From NCBI GenBank assembly GCA_024235835.1, contig JACKLQ010000002.1:1111501-1175500 (forward strand): a stretch of DNA of 64,000 nucleotides. Reading direction: 5' to 3'. Source of the DNA: Thiobacillus sp. Its GTDB lineage: Bacteria > Pseudomonadota > Gammaproteobacteria > Burkholderiales > Thiobacillaceae. Numbering within the stretch: the stretch's first letter is position 1; every line of letters begins with the position of its first letter. The notes beneath the pieces were generated by a model, which did no database searches, was not told the origin of the DNA, and worked only from the letters and a program-made list of their open reading frames with translations. Shown piece after piece: positions 1 to 8,748 of this stretch. Made by a program: the position numbers and the translations under genes.

Positions 1-1
1 A

Positions 2-1264
2 GGCTATTCGGTCATGTCCGCGGACGACGCGGAACAGGCCCTGGCCTGGCTGGACAAGGGATCGCCTGGCCTGGTGCTTTCGGACGTGCAGATGCCGGGC
101 ATGGATGGCCATGCCTTGTTGCGCGCCATCAAGGCCAGACATCCCGATATCCCCGTGTTGATCATGACCGCCTACGGCCAGATCGAGCGGGCGGTGGAGG
201 CCATGCGGGATGGCGCGTCCGATTACCTGCCCAAGCCTTTCGAACCCGAGCGCCTGCTGGCTGCGGTGGCGCGTTACTACCGTCAGGAAAGTGCATCGGA
301 CGAGTCGGGCGTGGTGGCCGAGGATGCCGCCACCCAGGCCTTGCTGGACCTGGCCCGGCGCGTGGCCGGCACGGATACCACGGTGCTCCTGACGGGGGAA
401 TCCGGCGTGGGCAAGGAGGTGTTCGCCCGCTATATCCACCGCCATTCCGCCCGGCATCCGGGGCCCTTCGTGGCGGTGAACTGCGCGGCCATCCCGGAAA
501 GCCTGCTGGAATCCGTGCTGTTCGGCCACGAAAAGGGGTCGTTCACCGGCGCTGCCACGGCTCAGGCCGGCAAGTTCGAGCAGGCCAACGGCGGCATACT
601 GATGCTGGACGAGATGGCAGAACTCCCCCTCAATCTCCAGGCCAAGCTGCTCAGGGTGCTGCAGGAACGTGAGGTGGAGCGGGTGGGCGGGCGCCAGCCC
701 GTACCCCTTGATGTGAGGGTGATCGCCGCCACCAACCGGGACCTGGCCACTTGCGTGCGGGAAGGACGCTTCCGCGAGGACCTGTACTACCGGCTGAATG
801 TTTTCCCCCTGGAGATCATGCCGTTGCGGCAAAGGCGGGGAGACATACCTGCGCTGGCGAGGCATTTCCTGAAGCGCTTCGAGGACGTGATCGGACGGCG
901 TGGCTTTCTGCTCTCCGATGCGGCCTTGACTGAATTGACTGGGTATGACTGGCCCGGTAACATCCGTGAGCTATGTAACGTGGTACAGCGGGCCATGGTG
1001 CTGGCCCCCGGGGCGGAGATCCTTCCCGAGCACTTGATGCTGCCGCGCCAGTCTGCCACGGGCCGAACAGTTTCTGCCTCGGCAAGCTCGAGCGAAATGG
1101 GGCTCAAGGACGTGGAGCGGGAGACAATCCTGGATACCCTGCGCCGTATGGGTGGTTCCAGGCGACGCACGGCGGAAGCCTTGAACATGAGCGAGCGGAC
1201 CCTGCGTCACAAGCTCAAGCAGTACCGCGAGGCAGGATTTCTGGATGGAGATGACCTCCTATAA
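2..1264 (+). CDS. Sigma54-dependent flagellar response regulator (FlrC/FleR type), 5' end outside the window
   Basis: The reading frame is open to the left edge, so the gene starts upstream of the window. Order of domains: a receiver domain with phospho-acceptor Asp in LSDVQMPGMDG and the C-terminal PKPF signature; an AAA+ sigma54-interaction domain with Walker A GESGVGKE and Walker B LMLDEMAE; and a C-terminal Fis-type helix-turn-helix (RRRTAEALNMSERTLRHKLK). The loop that contacts sigma54 reads GSFTGA where most family members have GAFTGA, a mild variant. It ends 21 bp before fliE, so by position it is the activator of mid-stage flagellar genes (FlrC/FleR role). The family call is secure; the FlrC assignment comes from context. 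Confidence 0.9.
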   Translation, partial: GYSVMSADDAEQALAWLDKGSPGLVLSDVQMPGMDGHALLRAIKARHPDIPVLIMTAYGQIERAVEAMRDGASDYLPKPFEPERLLAAVARYYRQESASDESGVVAEDAATQALLDLARRVAGTDTTVLLTGESGVGKEVFARYIHRHSARHPGPFVAVNCAAIPESLLESVLFGHEKGSFTGAATAQAGKFEQANGGILMLDEMAELPLNLQAKLLRVLQEREVERVGGRQPVPLDVRVIAATNRDLATCVREGRFREDLYYRLNVFPLEIMPLRQRRGDIPALARHFLKRFEDVIGRRGFLLSDAALTELTGYDWPGNIRELCNVVQRAMVLAPGAEILPEHLMLPRQSATGRTVSASASSSEMGLKDVERETILDTLRRMGGSRRRTAEALNMSERTLRHKLKQYREAGFLDGDDLL

Positions 1265-1285
1265 TGGGCTTCAGGAGGTAGGGCG

Positions 1286-1606
1286 ATGAGCAATATCGAT
1301 CAGATGGTGAACCAGTTGCGCGCCGTGGCGGTGCAGGCAGCGGGTGGATCCGCGCCTCAGTCAGCCCTGGCTGTCGACTCCGGACAGGACTTCGCGGCCT
1401 TGTTGAAATCGGCGGTGGACGAGGTCAATAGCGCCCAGATGGACGCAAAGCAGCTGACACGACAGTTCGAAGCCGGCGACCCCGATGTCAACCTACAGGA
1501 TGTGGTCCTCTCCTTGCAGAAGGCCAGTCTGTCCTTCCAGACCATGGTGCAGGTACGCAATAAACTGGTATCGGCCTACCAGGAAATCATGAACATGCAG
1601 GTCTGA
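1286..1606 (+). CDS. fliE: Flagellar hook-basal body complex protein FliE
   Basis: A 106-residue protein, the usual FliE length. FliE joins the MS ring to the proximal rod in the periplasm. The C-terminal half shows the conserved FliE pattern (DVVLSLQKASLSFQTMVQVR followed by the YQEIMNMQV ending). The start ATG has a strong AGGAGG ribosome binding site about 8 bases upstream. It opens the fliEFGHI operon and lies 19 bp before fliF. Confidence 0.95.
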   Translation: MSNIDQMVNQLRAVAVQAAGGSAPQSALAVDSGQDFAALLKSAVDEVNSAQMDAKQLTRQFEAGDPDVNLQDVVLSLQKASLSFQTMVQVRNKLVSAYQEIMNMQV

Positions 1607-1624
1607 TCGGGACACGGTTGACGG

Positions 1625-3280
1625 ATGGCCATTCCGGCACAGAACCTTCTCAACAACTTTTCCCTGCGCTTCAATCAACTGCCCGCCTCCAGAAAAATGG
1701 GGATTGCGGCAGCCGTGGCGGCGTCCATCGCCCTGGTCGTGGGGTTGTTCCTGTGGTCCAGCAGCCCGGACTACCGCGTACTGTTCTCCAACCTGTCGGA
1801 GAAGGACGCGGGGGCGGTCACCGCGACCCTGCAGCAGATGAACGTGGCCTACAAGACCGAGGCGGGGGGAACACTGCTGGTGCCCTCGGACCAGGTCTAC
1901 GACCTGCGCTTCAAGCTGGCAGCCCAGGGCTTGCCCAAGGGTGGGGCCGTGGGCTTCGAGCTGATGGACGCCGCCAAGCTGGGCATGACCCAGTTCCAGG
2001 AACAGGTCACCTACCAGCGGGGCCTGGAAGGTGAACTGGCCCGTTCCATCCAGTCCCTGTCTCCCGTTGAATCCGCCCGGGTTCACCTGGCCATCCCCAA
2101 GCCTTCCGTCTTCATCCGAGACAGGCAGGCGCCTTCGGCGTCCGTGCTGGTAAACATGCATGCCGGGCGGGCACTGGATGCGGGCCAGGTCCAGGCCATC
2201 GTGCATCTGGTCTCCAGCAGCGTTCCGGAACTCTCGCCCAAGAACGTGACCGTGGTGGACCAGGCCGGCAATCTGATGACGGCCAGGAACGACGGTGGTG
2301 CCATCCAGGGTCTGGATGCCAGCCAGCTGGATTACCTGCGCCAGATGGAGTCCTACTATGCCCAGCGCATCGAGGCCATCGTCTCGCCCATCGTGGGCCA
2401 GGGCAACGTCAAGGCGGAGGTGCGGGCCGACCTGGACTTCTCCCAGTCAGAGGCCACCAGCGAGACCTACAAGCCCAACCCCACGCCGGAGGCCCAGGCC
2501 ATCCGCAGCCAACAGTCCGTGGAGGACATCAACGCCACCGGAAACCAGGCCCAGGGTGTGCCGGGAGCCCTGACCAACCAGCCTCCCGGTCCCGCCACTG
2601 CGCCCACCACTGCCCCGGCAGGCGCCAACGCGGGGTCCAACCCCACTACGGCTGGGCAGGGTGGTGGGGGCGGTTCGAGCCGCAAGGAAAGCACGGTCAA
2701 TTTCGAGCTGGACAAGACCATACGCCACGTTAAGGACCCGGTGGGCCGGGTCAAGCGCCTCTCCGTGGCCGTGGTGGTGAACTACCGGGCGGCGATTCCG
2801 GGCCCGGAAGGTGAGCCCGGCAAGCCCACGCCCCTGACAGCCCAGGAACTGGAGCAGATCAACAATCTGGTGAAAGAGTCCATGGGCTTCAGCCAGGAGC
2901 GTGGCGACACGGTCAACGTGGTGAATGCGGCCTTCACGGAGGCCAAGGTCGAAATGGACATTCCCCTCTGGAAGGATCCGGATAACGTTTCCATGGCCAA
3001 ATCCCTGCTCAAGAACCTCGTCGTATTCGGCCTGGCCTTCTATCTGGTCTTCGGGGTTCTGCGCCCCCTGTTGCGGGATCTGCTCAAGGCGCCGGTTGCG
3101 GTAACGCCCGAGGGCATTGGGCTCGACGGCAGCGAGCGCGGTGCGGCGGGAATGGAGGGCGCTTCCGGGGCCGGGCGTGGTGATACCTACGGGGAGACCC
3201 TTGTGAAGGTCAAGGAGTTCGCCAAGACCAACCCCCAGCTCACGGCTGACATCATCAAGGAATGGATGGCCAAGGAATGA
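1625..3280 (+). CDS. fliF: Flagellar MS-ring protein FliF
   Basis: A 551-residue inner membrane protein forming the MS ring at the base of the flagellum. A first membrane segment lies near residues 25-45 (GIAAAVAASIALVVGLFLW), followed by the YscJ/FliF ring-building domain (YRVLFSNLSEKDAGAV, KPSVFIRDRQAPSASVLV). A Pro/Ala/Gly-rich linker occupies about residues 310-355. The second membrane segment is near residues 460-480 (NLVVFGLAFYLVFGVLRPLL), and the cytosolic tail that binds FliG follows. The stop overlaps the fliG start as ATGA, indicating translational coupling. Confidence 0.96.
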   Translation: MAIPAQNLLNNFSLRFNQLPASRKMGIAAAVAASIALVVGLFLWSSSPDYRVLFSNLSEKDAGAVTATLQQMNVAYKTEAGGTLLVPSDQVYDLRFKLAAQGLPKGGAVGFELMDAAKLGMTQFQEQVTYQRGLEGELARSIQSLSPVESARVHLAIPKPSVFIRDRQAPSASVLVNMHAGRALDAGQVQAIVHLVSSSVPELSPKNVTVVDQAGNLMTARNDGGAIQGLDASQLDYLRQMESYYAQRIEAIVSPIVGQGNVKAEVRADLDFSQSEATSETYKPNPTPEAQAIRSQQSVEDINATGNQAQGVPGALTNQPPGPATAPTTAPAGANAGSNPTTAGQGGGGGSSRKESTVNFELDKTIRHVKDPVGRVKRLSVAVVVNYRAAIPGPEGEPGKPTPLTAQELEQINNLVKESMGFSQERGDTVNVVNAAFTEAKVEMDIPLWKDPDNVSMAKSLLKNLVVFGLAFYLVFGVLRPLLRDLLKAPVAVTPEGIGLDGSERGAAGMEGASGAGRGDTYGETLVKVKEFAKTNPQLTADIIKEWMAKE

Positions 3281-4275
3281 GCGAGCAAAGCATCAAGGAG
3301 TGCGCCATCCTGATGCTCGCCCTGGGGCATGAAGAGGCCGCCGAGGTATTCAAGTATCTGGGCCCCAAGGAGGTGCAGAAGCTGGGCACCGCCATGACCA
3401 CCGTGGGCAACGTCAGCCGGGAGCAGATGGATGTGGTGCTGCGGTCCTTCCATGACGAGACCGAAGGCCGCGTCAGCCTGGGGGACTCCAGCGAGTACAT
3501 CCGCTCCGTGCTCAAGAAGGCCCTGGGAGACGACAAGGCCGGGCATCTCATCGACCGCATCCTTCAGGGGAACGAAAGCGCGGGCATCGAGAGCCTGAAG
3601 TGGATGGATTCCGCCAGCGTGGCGGAAATGATCCGCAACGAGCATCCCCAGATCATCGCCACCATCATGGTGCACCTGGACCGGGACCATGCCAGCGAGA
3701 TCCTCAACATGTTGCCGGAGCGTCTGCGCAACGACGTGATGCTGCGCATCGCCACCCTGGAAGGGGTCCAGCCCCTGGCCATGCGGGAACTCAACGAAGT
3801 CCTGACCCAACTGCTTTCGGGCGGCGAGGTTACCAAGAAGAGTTCCCTGGGGGGCGTGAAGACTGCGGCCGACATCCTCAACTACATGGGGGGCGCCATC
3901 GAGGCCTCGGTACTGGCCAATATCCGCGAGCACGACGCGGATCTGGCCCAGAAGATCCAGGACCAGATGTTCACCTTCGACAACATCCTGGAACTGGACG
4001 ACCGTTCCGTGCAGTTGTTGTTGCGGGAGGTCCAGTCCGAGACCCTCATCATCGCCCTCAAGGGCACGTCCCAGGATCTCAAGGACAAGATCTTCAAGAA
4101 CATGTCCAGCCGTGCCGCCGAGGCCCTCAAGGAAGATCTGGAGGCCAAGGGGCCCGTGCGGCTCTCCGAGGTGGAGGCGGAACAGAAGGAAATCCTCAAG
4201 ATTGTGCGCAAGCTGGTGGACGAAGGCCAGATCGTGCTGGGCGGCAAGGGGGGCGAAGAGGGTTTGGTGGAATAA
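3277..4275 (+). CDS. fliG: Flagellar motor switch protein FliG
   Basis: A 332-residue rotor protein linking the MS ring to FliM/FliN and to the stator. The EHPQ motif (NEHPQIIATIMVHL, near residue 125) and the charged C-terminal torque domain (DDRSVQLLLREVQSETLIIALKG, cut here to family landmarks DDRSVQ and EVQSETL) are both present. I chose the ATG at 3277, which overlaps the fliF stop, because MSEQSIKE matches the usual N-terminus; an in-frame ATG at 3262 would add five residues. Confidence 0.95.
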   Translation: MSEQSIKECAILMLALGHEEAAEVFKYLGPKEVQKLGTAMTTVGNVSREQMDVVLRSFHDETEGRVSLGDSSEYIRSVLKKALGDDKAGHLIDRILQGNESAGIESLKWMDSASVAEMIRNEHPQIIATIMVHLDRDHASEILNMLPERLRNDVMLRIATLEGVQPLAMRELNEVLTQLLSGGEVTKKSSLGGVKTAADILNYMGGAIEASVLANIREHDADLAQKIQDQMFTFDNILELDDRSVQLLLREVQSETLIIALKGTSQDLKDKIFKNMSSRAAEALKEDLEAKGPVRLSEVEAEQKEILKIVRKLVDEGQIVLGGKGGEEGLVE

Positions 4276-4311
4276 TTCCATCTCGCCTCCTGACAGCAAC
4301 CCGCAGCCACC

Positions 4312-5007
4312 ATGTCCAAAGTCATACCAAAGGAACAACTCACCGCATACCAGCGCTGGGAATTGGCGGCGTTCGAGGAAAGCGAAACCCCGCCTCGAAC
4401 CGGAGCGGCTGGCTCTCCCGCGGGCCATGTCCAGGACGGGTTCGATGAGGACACAGACCTGCGTCTGAATCTACCCACCGCTGAGGATCTGGAGCACATT
4501 CAACAGGCAGCCTGGCAGGAGGGCTACAACCTGGGCCTGGAGGAAGGCCGCAAGGCAGGATTCGAGACGGGACGCCAGGAGGGGGAGAAATATGCCCGCC
4601 AACTGCGGCTCCTGACCGAATCCCTGGAGTCCGAGCGCCTGCGCCAGGATGGGGAAGTGGCCCAGGAAATCCTGACCCTGGCCCTCGTCGTGGCACGGCA
4701 GGTGGTGGGAACCAGTCTGCGCGTGAAGCCGGAACTGTTGCTGGACACCATGCGCCAGGCCCTGCTGTCGCTCCCCTCGCTCAGTGGCCACTATCGTGTC
4801 TTCGTGCATCCTGACAGTGCCCAGGTGGTCAGGGACTGGCTGGCCCAGGAACACAACCACCTGTCATGGAAACTGGTGGAGGACGAGCAGATGGAGCCGG
4901 GCGGCTTTCGTTTCGAGAGTGCCCACAGCGAGTTGGACGGTTCGATGCAGGTCCGCTGGCGGGAGATTTCCGAATGCCTGGGGGCGAGCACCGAGTGGCT
5001 GGACTGA
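4312..5007 (+). CDS. fliH: Flagellar assembly protein FliH
   Basis: A 231-residue regulator of the FliI export ATPase. The N-terminus MSKVIPKEQLTAYQRWEL is typical of betaproteobacterial FliH. A stretch of GxxxG-type repeats typical of FliH sits near residues 65-90 (WQEGYNLGLEEGRKAGFE, then GRQEGEKYA). The C-terminal half matches the FliH/HrpE stator-like domain (LTLALVVARQVV, VFVHPDSAQVVRDWL). Its end overlaps the likely start of fliI. Confidence 0.93.
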   Translation: MSKVIPKEQLTAYQRWELAAFEESETPPRTGAAGSPAGHVQDGFDEDTDLRLNLPTAEDLEHIQQAAWQEGYNLGLEEGRKAGFETGRQEGEKYARQLRLLTESLESERLRQDGEVAQEILTLALVVARQVVGTSLRVKPELLLDTMRQALLSLPSLSGHYRVFVHPDSAQVVRDWLAQEHNHLSWKLVEDEQMEPGGFRFESAHSELDGSMQVRWREISECLGASTEWLD

Positions 5008-6404
5008 GCCGCGCCGCCAACCTCGTCGGCTATCTTCGGGACTGTCAGGAGGCGGTGGGTCAGATCATGCCCTGGCGTACCAGTGGTCGCCTCACCCGGG
5101 TGGCTGGGCTGGTCATGGAGGCTTCTGGCCTCAAGCTGGCCACGGGGGTGTCCTGCCGTGTAGTCATGCCCGGTGGCCAGCAGGTGGACGCGGAGGTGGT
5201 GGGGTTTTCCGGCGAGCGCCTGTTCCTGATGCCATCCACCGACGTATATGGTCTGGCACCCGGGGCCCATGTGGAATTGTCCGGTTCCTGTTCCTTCGAA
5301 CCGCCCCTCATCAGCAAGCCCTTCGTCCGGCGCCGCCGTATCGAGGACCGCATACGCCAGGTGGCGGTGGGCCCGGAACTGCTGGGGCGGGTCATCGACG
5401 GCGCGGGCCGCCCCCTGGACCGCCTGGGCGCCGTGGAGGCGCCCAGGCGGGTGCCCCTGTATGCCCGACCCTTCAACCCCATGGAGCGGGAGCCCATCAA
5501 GGATGTGCTGGACGTGGGGGTCAGGGCCATCAATGCCCTGCTGACCGTGGGGCGGGGCCAGCGCATGGGCCTGTTCGCCGGCAGCGGCGTGGGCAAGTCC
5601 ATGTTGCTGGGCATGATGGCCCGCTATACCGCCGCGGACGTGGTGGTGGTGGGACTCATCGGCGAGCGGGGCCGGGAGGTGAAGGACTTCATCGAGAACA
5701 TCCTCGGCGAGGAAGGCCTGCGTCGGGCTGCGGTCGTGGCCGCCCCCGCCGACTCGCCACCCCTGCTGCGTCTGCATGGCGCGGCCTACGCCACGGCCAT
5801 CGCCGAGTACTTCCGCGACCAGGGCATGAACGTACTGCTGATCATGGATTCCCTGACCCGCTATGCCCAGGCCCAGCGGGAGATCGCCCTGGCCGTTGGT
5901 GAACCTCCGGCCACCAAGGGCTACCCGCCGTCGGTCTTCGCCAAGATGCCCCAACTGGTGGAACGGGCCGGCAATGGACGCAAGGGCGGCGGCTCGATCA
6001 CCGCCTTCTACACCGTGCTCATGGAAGGGGACGATCAGCAGGATCCGGTGGCTGACGCCGCCCGGGCCATCCTTGACGGACACATCGTGCTGTCACGCCA
6101 ATTGGCAGACCAGGGGCATTACCCCGCCATCGATATAGAGGCCTCCATTTCCCGTGCCATCACTGAATTGTTGTCACGCCAGGACATGGATCGGGTGCGG
6201 CGGTTCAAGGCCCACTATGCCCGTTATCAACGCAGCCGGGATCTGATAACCATCGGTGCCTACAGCAAGGGAAATGATCCCCAATTGGATGAGGCGATCG
6301 CCTTATATCCAAGGATGGAGCAATTTCTTGTTCAGGACTTCCTGGACAAGGAAGCCTATTTGCCCAGCCGGGAGCAACTGGAAGCCTTGCTGGCCAGGAG
6401 TTGA
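4974..6404 (+). CDS. fliI: Flagellum-specific ATP synthase FliI
   Basis: The ATPase of the flagellar type III export apparatus, about 476 residues from this start. Walker A is FAGSGVGKS; further family marks are LIGERGREVKDF, VVAAPADSPPLLRL and MDSLTRYAQAQREIALAVGE. The frame is open upstream to 4866, but 476 residues fits the family. An alternative GTG start at 4995, giving VAGLSRAANLVGYLR, is equally plausible. The gene overlaps fliH by 34 bp. The fliJ gene that often follows is absent here. Confidence 0.94.
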   Translation: MPGGEHRVAGLSRAANLVGYLRDCQEAVGQIMPWRTSGRLTRVAGLVMEASGLKLATGVSCRVVMPGGQQVDAEVVGFSGERLFLMPSTDVYGLAPGAHVELSGSCSFEPPLISKPFVRRRRIEDRIRQVAVGPELLGRVIDGAGRPLDRLGAVEAPRRVPLYARPFNPMEREPIKDVLDVGVRAINALLTVGRGQRMGLFAGSGVGKSMLLGMMARYTAADVVVVGLIGERGREVKDFIENILGEEGLRRAAVVAAPADSPPLLRLHGAAYATAIAEYFRDQGMNVLLIMDSLTRYAQAQREIALAVGEPPATKGYPPSVFAKMPQLVERAGNGRKGGGSITAFYTVLMEGDDQQDPVADAARAILDGHIVLSRQLADQGHYPAIDIEASISRAITELLSRQDMDRVRRFKAHYARYQRSRDLITIGAYSKGNDPQLDEAIALYPRMEQFLVQDFLDKEAYLPSREQLEALLARS

Positions 6405-6464
6405 AGAGGCGAAACACAACGAGAGCCGGGCACAGGGGCCGGCCCCCGCATGGTCAATCGCACG

Positions 6465-6599
6465 TCAGCCGTTTTCGTCCCGGGACTTGCTCGCCAGACG
6501 GGTCCAGATAAACAGGCCCATGGCGATGAGAAATCCGATGGTAAACAGGCTCAGCAGGCCGATGTCGCTGCCAAAGAGTTCTTTCATCACGGCGTCCAT
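6465..6599 (-). CDS. DUF3149-type small membrane protein
   Basis: A 44-residue protein: MDAVMKELFGSDIGLLSLF, then one membrane helix (TIGFLIAMGLFIWTRL) and a short charged tail. The pattern of a K-D/E-L-F-G-S-D-I/V-G-L start plus a single helix matches my recollection of the DUF3149 family, short proteins common in betaproteobacteria. An AAGGAGC ribosome binding site lies about 7 bases before the ATG. It is the last gene of the cco accessory cluster, 23 bp downstream of the FixH-like gene. Its function is unknown; a role in oxidase assembly is only suggested by position. Confidence 0.8.
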   Translation of the reverse strand: MDAVMKELFGSDIGLLSLFTIGFLIAMGLFIWTRLASKSRDENG

Positions 6600-6622
6600 T
6601 TACAAGCTCCTTTTTAGGCCCC

Positions 6623-7150
6623 TTAAGGGTGCGTTGATGGATTGTGTGCACCTGCGTGCAGGCTCGTCTCTTCAGTAAAGGGCGCCTGCCAATCACCTTC
6701 CAGACGCCAGCGGTTACCCGCCGGTTCCAGGATGAGATGGCGCTTGCCCTGGCCCGTTAATGCCACCTGGGCTTGATATTTCCCCTGTCCTACAACCTGC
6801 AGGGGGATTATTTGATCCAGTTCCACCTTGGTCGGGTGCACCAGCGTCAGTTGGAGCGCTTCACCATCTGCTGGCAGATTTTCCACATTCAGAAGCAAGG
6901 TGCCTTCCTCATGGGCCAGCCGGGCGGAAATGCCCAGGCGTGCCGCCGACGCCAGAGCTTCCCGGGGCGCCACCACGGCCATGCCCGTCTTGACGTAATC
7001 CGCCTTGACCAGGTCATCCGGATCCCTGGCAGCGATGTAGACCGTGGTGAGGCCCGCCACCACGGCGCTCAGCGGCAGGGCGATGATCAGCCAGACCATG
7101 CGCTCCTTCCACCAGGGCAGGTTGTGTTTGCCGGGCGCTGCGCTATTCAT
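6623..7150 (-). CDS. ccoH: FixH/CcoH-family cbb3 oxidase assembly protein
   Basis: A 175-residue protein with one N-terminal membrane helix (MVWLIIALPLSAVVAGLTTV) followed by the FixH landmark YIAARDPDDLVKADYVKTGM and a beta-rich periplasmic domain. FixH/CcoH helps assemble the cbb3 oxidase and works with the copper transporter CcoI. It lies 9 bp downstream of ccoG in the same operon, the usual ccoGH order. Confidence 0.9.
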   Translation of the reverse strand: MNSAAPGKHNLPWWKERMVWLIIALPLSAVVAGLTTVYIAARDPDDLVKADYVKTGMAVVAPREALASAARLGISARLAHEEGTLLLNVENLPADGEALQLTLVHPTKVELDQIIPLQVVGQGKYQAQVALTGQGKRHLILEPAGNRWRLEGDWQAPFTEETSLHAGAHNPSTHP

Positions 7151-7159
7151 GGCGTGACC

Positions 7160-8581
7160 TCATCTCAGGAAGCTGGACTTGGCTTCCCGGGCGATGGAAG
7201 CGTCGTCCTCCGCCTGGATGCTGAACAACACAGGATGGCTGGGGCGTTGCAGGTTAAGGCGATCGGTGCGCAGGGATACATTGACGTTGGCGGTGCCCAG
7301 GGCAGGGATATCCACCTCGGCGCCGGAATGCACCGTCAGGCCCTTGATGCCCGTGGCCTTGATGGTGTAGCGGTGGGCCTTGGCGTCCATGTTGATGATC
7401 TGCAGGCGGTACACGTTCTCGATCTGGCCGTTTTCCACTTCCCTGGACAGGGTTATGCGGTCGCGGATGACGTCGGCGCGCAGGGGGACACGGGCTGCCA
7501 AGGTAACCAGGAAGGCAACGATGATGGCTGAAAGCACAACTGTGTAGAAAATCGTGCGGGGGCGGAATACATGGGAAATGATGCTCTTGTCCCCGTATTT
7601 ACCTTCGATGGCGTTCTGGGTGGAGTAGCGGATGAGGCCCTTGGGATATTCCATCTTTTCCATCACCTGGTCGCAGGCGTCTATGCAGGCGGCGCAGCCG
7701 ATGCACATGTACTGCAGCCCGTTACGGATATCGATGCCGGTGGGGCAGACCTGCACGCAGATGCCGCAGTCCACGCAATCCCCCAGGCCTTGGGCCTTGT
7801 AGTCCGATCCCTTCTTACGGGAGCCACGCCCCTCGCCACGTCGGTAATCGTAGGTGATGATGAGGGTGTCCTGGTCGAACATCACGCTCTGGAAGCGGGC
7901 ATAGGGGCACATGTACTTGCATACCTGTTCCCGCATGAAGCCGGCGAAGCCCCAGGTGGCGAAGGCGTAAAAGAAGATCCAGAAAGTCTCCCAGGGGCCC
8001 AGGTTCCAGGTCAGCAGTTCCTGCCACAGTTCAGTGGCGGGGGTGAAGTAGGCCACGAAGGTGAAGCCGGTCCACAGTGCCAGGATGATCCAGGCCAAGT
8101 GCTTGCCGCCCCGTCGCAGAATCTTTTCCCCGCTCCAGGGCATGGTGTTGAGCTTTTGCTGCTTCTTGTAGTCACCCTCGATCCAGCCTTCCACCCACAT
8201 GAAGAGTTCGGTATAGACCGTCTGGGGGCAGGCATAGCCGCACCAGAGGCGGCCGGCGATGGCGGTGAACAGGAACAGGCCCAGGGCGGATATGATCAGT
8301 AGCACGGCCAGCCAGATGAAGTCCTGGGGCCAGAACACCAGATCAAACAGATAGAACTTGCGGGCACCCAGGTCAAAGAGGATTGCCTGCCGGTCATTCC
8401 ATTGCAGCCAGGGCAGGCCGTAATAGAGGGCCTGGGTCAGCACCACCAGGCCGATACGCCACCAGTTGTACCAGCCGTGCACGGCACGGGGGTAAATCTT
8501 CTGGTGCACTGCGTACAGGGATTGTTCCTCTTCGCCCTTTTTGATGATGGGGATGCTGTCGGTGGGCTTGGGATCAGTCAA
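7160..8581 (-). CDS. ccoG: cbb3 oxidase accessory ferredoxin-like membrane protein CcoG
   Basis: A 473-residue inner membrane iron-sulfur protein, linked to copper reduction during cbb3 oxidase maturation. It has several membrane helices in the N-terminal half, a NosR/CcoG-type LWCGYACPQTVYTELFMW segment, and two 4Fe-4S motifs (CVDCGICVQVCPTG and CIGCAACIDACDQVM). An extra helix and an IG-fold accessory domain form the C-terminus. It follows ccoP after a 167-bp gap holding two strong hairpins. Confidence 0.95.
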   Translation of the reverse strand: MTDPKPTDSIPIIKKGEEEQSLYAVHQKIYPRAVHGWYNWWRIGLVVLTQALYYGLPWLQWNDRQAILFDLGARKFYLFDLVFWPQDFIWLAVLLIISALGLFLFTAIAGRLWCGYACPQTVYTELFMWVEGWIEGDYKKQQKLNTMPWSGEKILRRGGKHLAWIILALWTGFTFVAYFTPATELWQELLTWNLGPWETFWIFFYAFATWGFAGFMREQVCKYMCPYARFQSVMFDQDTLIITYDYRRGEGRGSRKKGSDYKAQGLGDCVDCGICVQVCPTGIDIRNGLQYMCIGCAACIDACDQVMEKMEYPKGLIRYSTQNAIEGKYGDKSIISHVFRPRTIFYTVVLSAIIVAFLVTLAARVPLRADVIRDRITLSREVENGQIENVYRLQIINMDAKAHRYTIKATGIKGLTVHSGAEVDIPALGTANVNVSLRTDRLNLQRPSHPVLFSIQAEDDASIAREAKSSFLR

Positions 8582-8610
8582 TTTCTCTTCCTCTCAAGTC
8601 AGATCGTTAG

Positions 8611-8636
8611 CCGCCAATCGGATTGGCGGTCTTTTT
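8611..8636 (+). terminator. Hairpin with T-tract between ccoP and ccoG
   Basis: CCGCCAAT / ATTGGCGG form a perfect 8-bp stem with a CGG loop, followed on the plus strand by TCTTTTTC. It has the form of an intrinsic terminator on the plus strand, but no plus-strand gene is nearby. On the minus strand it lies in the 5' leader of ccoG with no T-tract. Confidence 0.4.
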
Positions 8637-8675
8637 CTCCGATCCATCCTTAGGGTATCCACTGCTTTGGCGGAT

Positions 8676-8716
8676 CCCGGAAAGCAGGCCGCTCGGGGAA
8701 CGGCCTGCTTTCCGGG
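8676..8716 (-). terminator. Long perfect hairpin just downstream of ccoP
   Basis: CCCGGAAAGCAGGCCG (8676-8691) and its exact reverse complement (8701-8716) flank a 9-base loop: a 16-bp GC-rich stem with no mismatch. It begins 33 bp after the ccoP stop and has no T-tract on the minus strand. It could stabilise the 3' end of the ccoNOQP message or reduce read-through into ccoGH. Confidence 0.55.
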
Positions 8717-8748
8717 GGCCGGTAGACCGGCCCACCGGGATGAACCGC

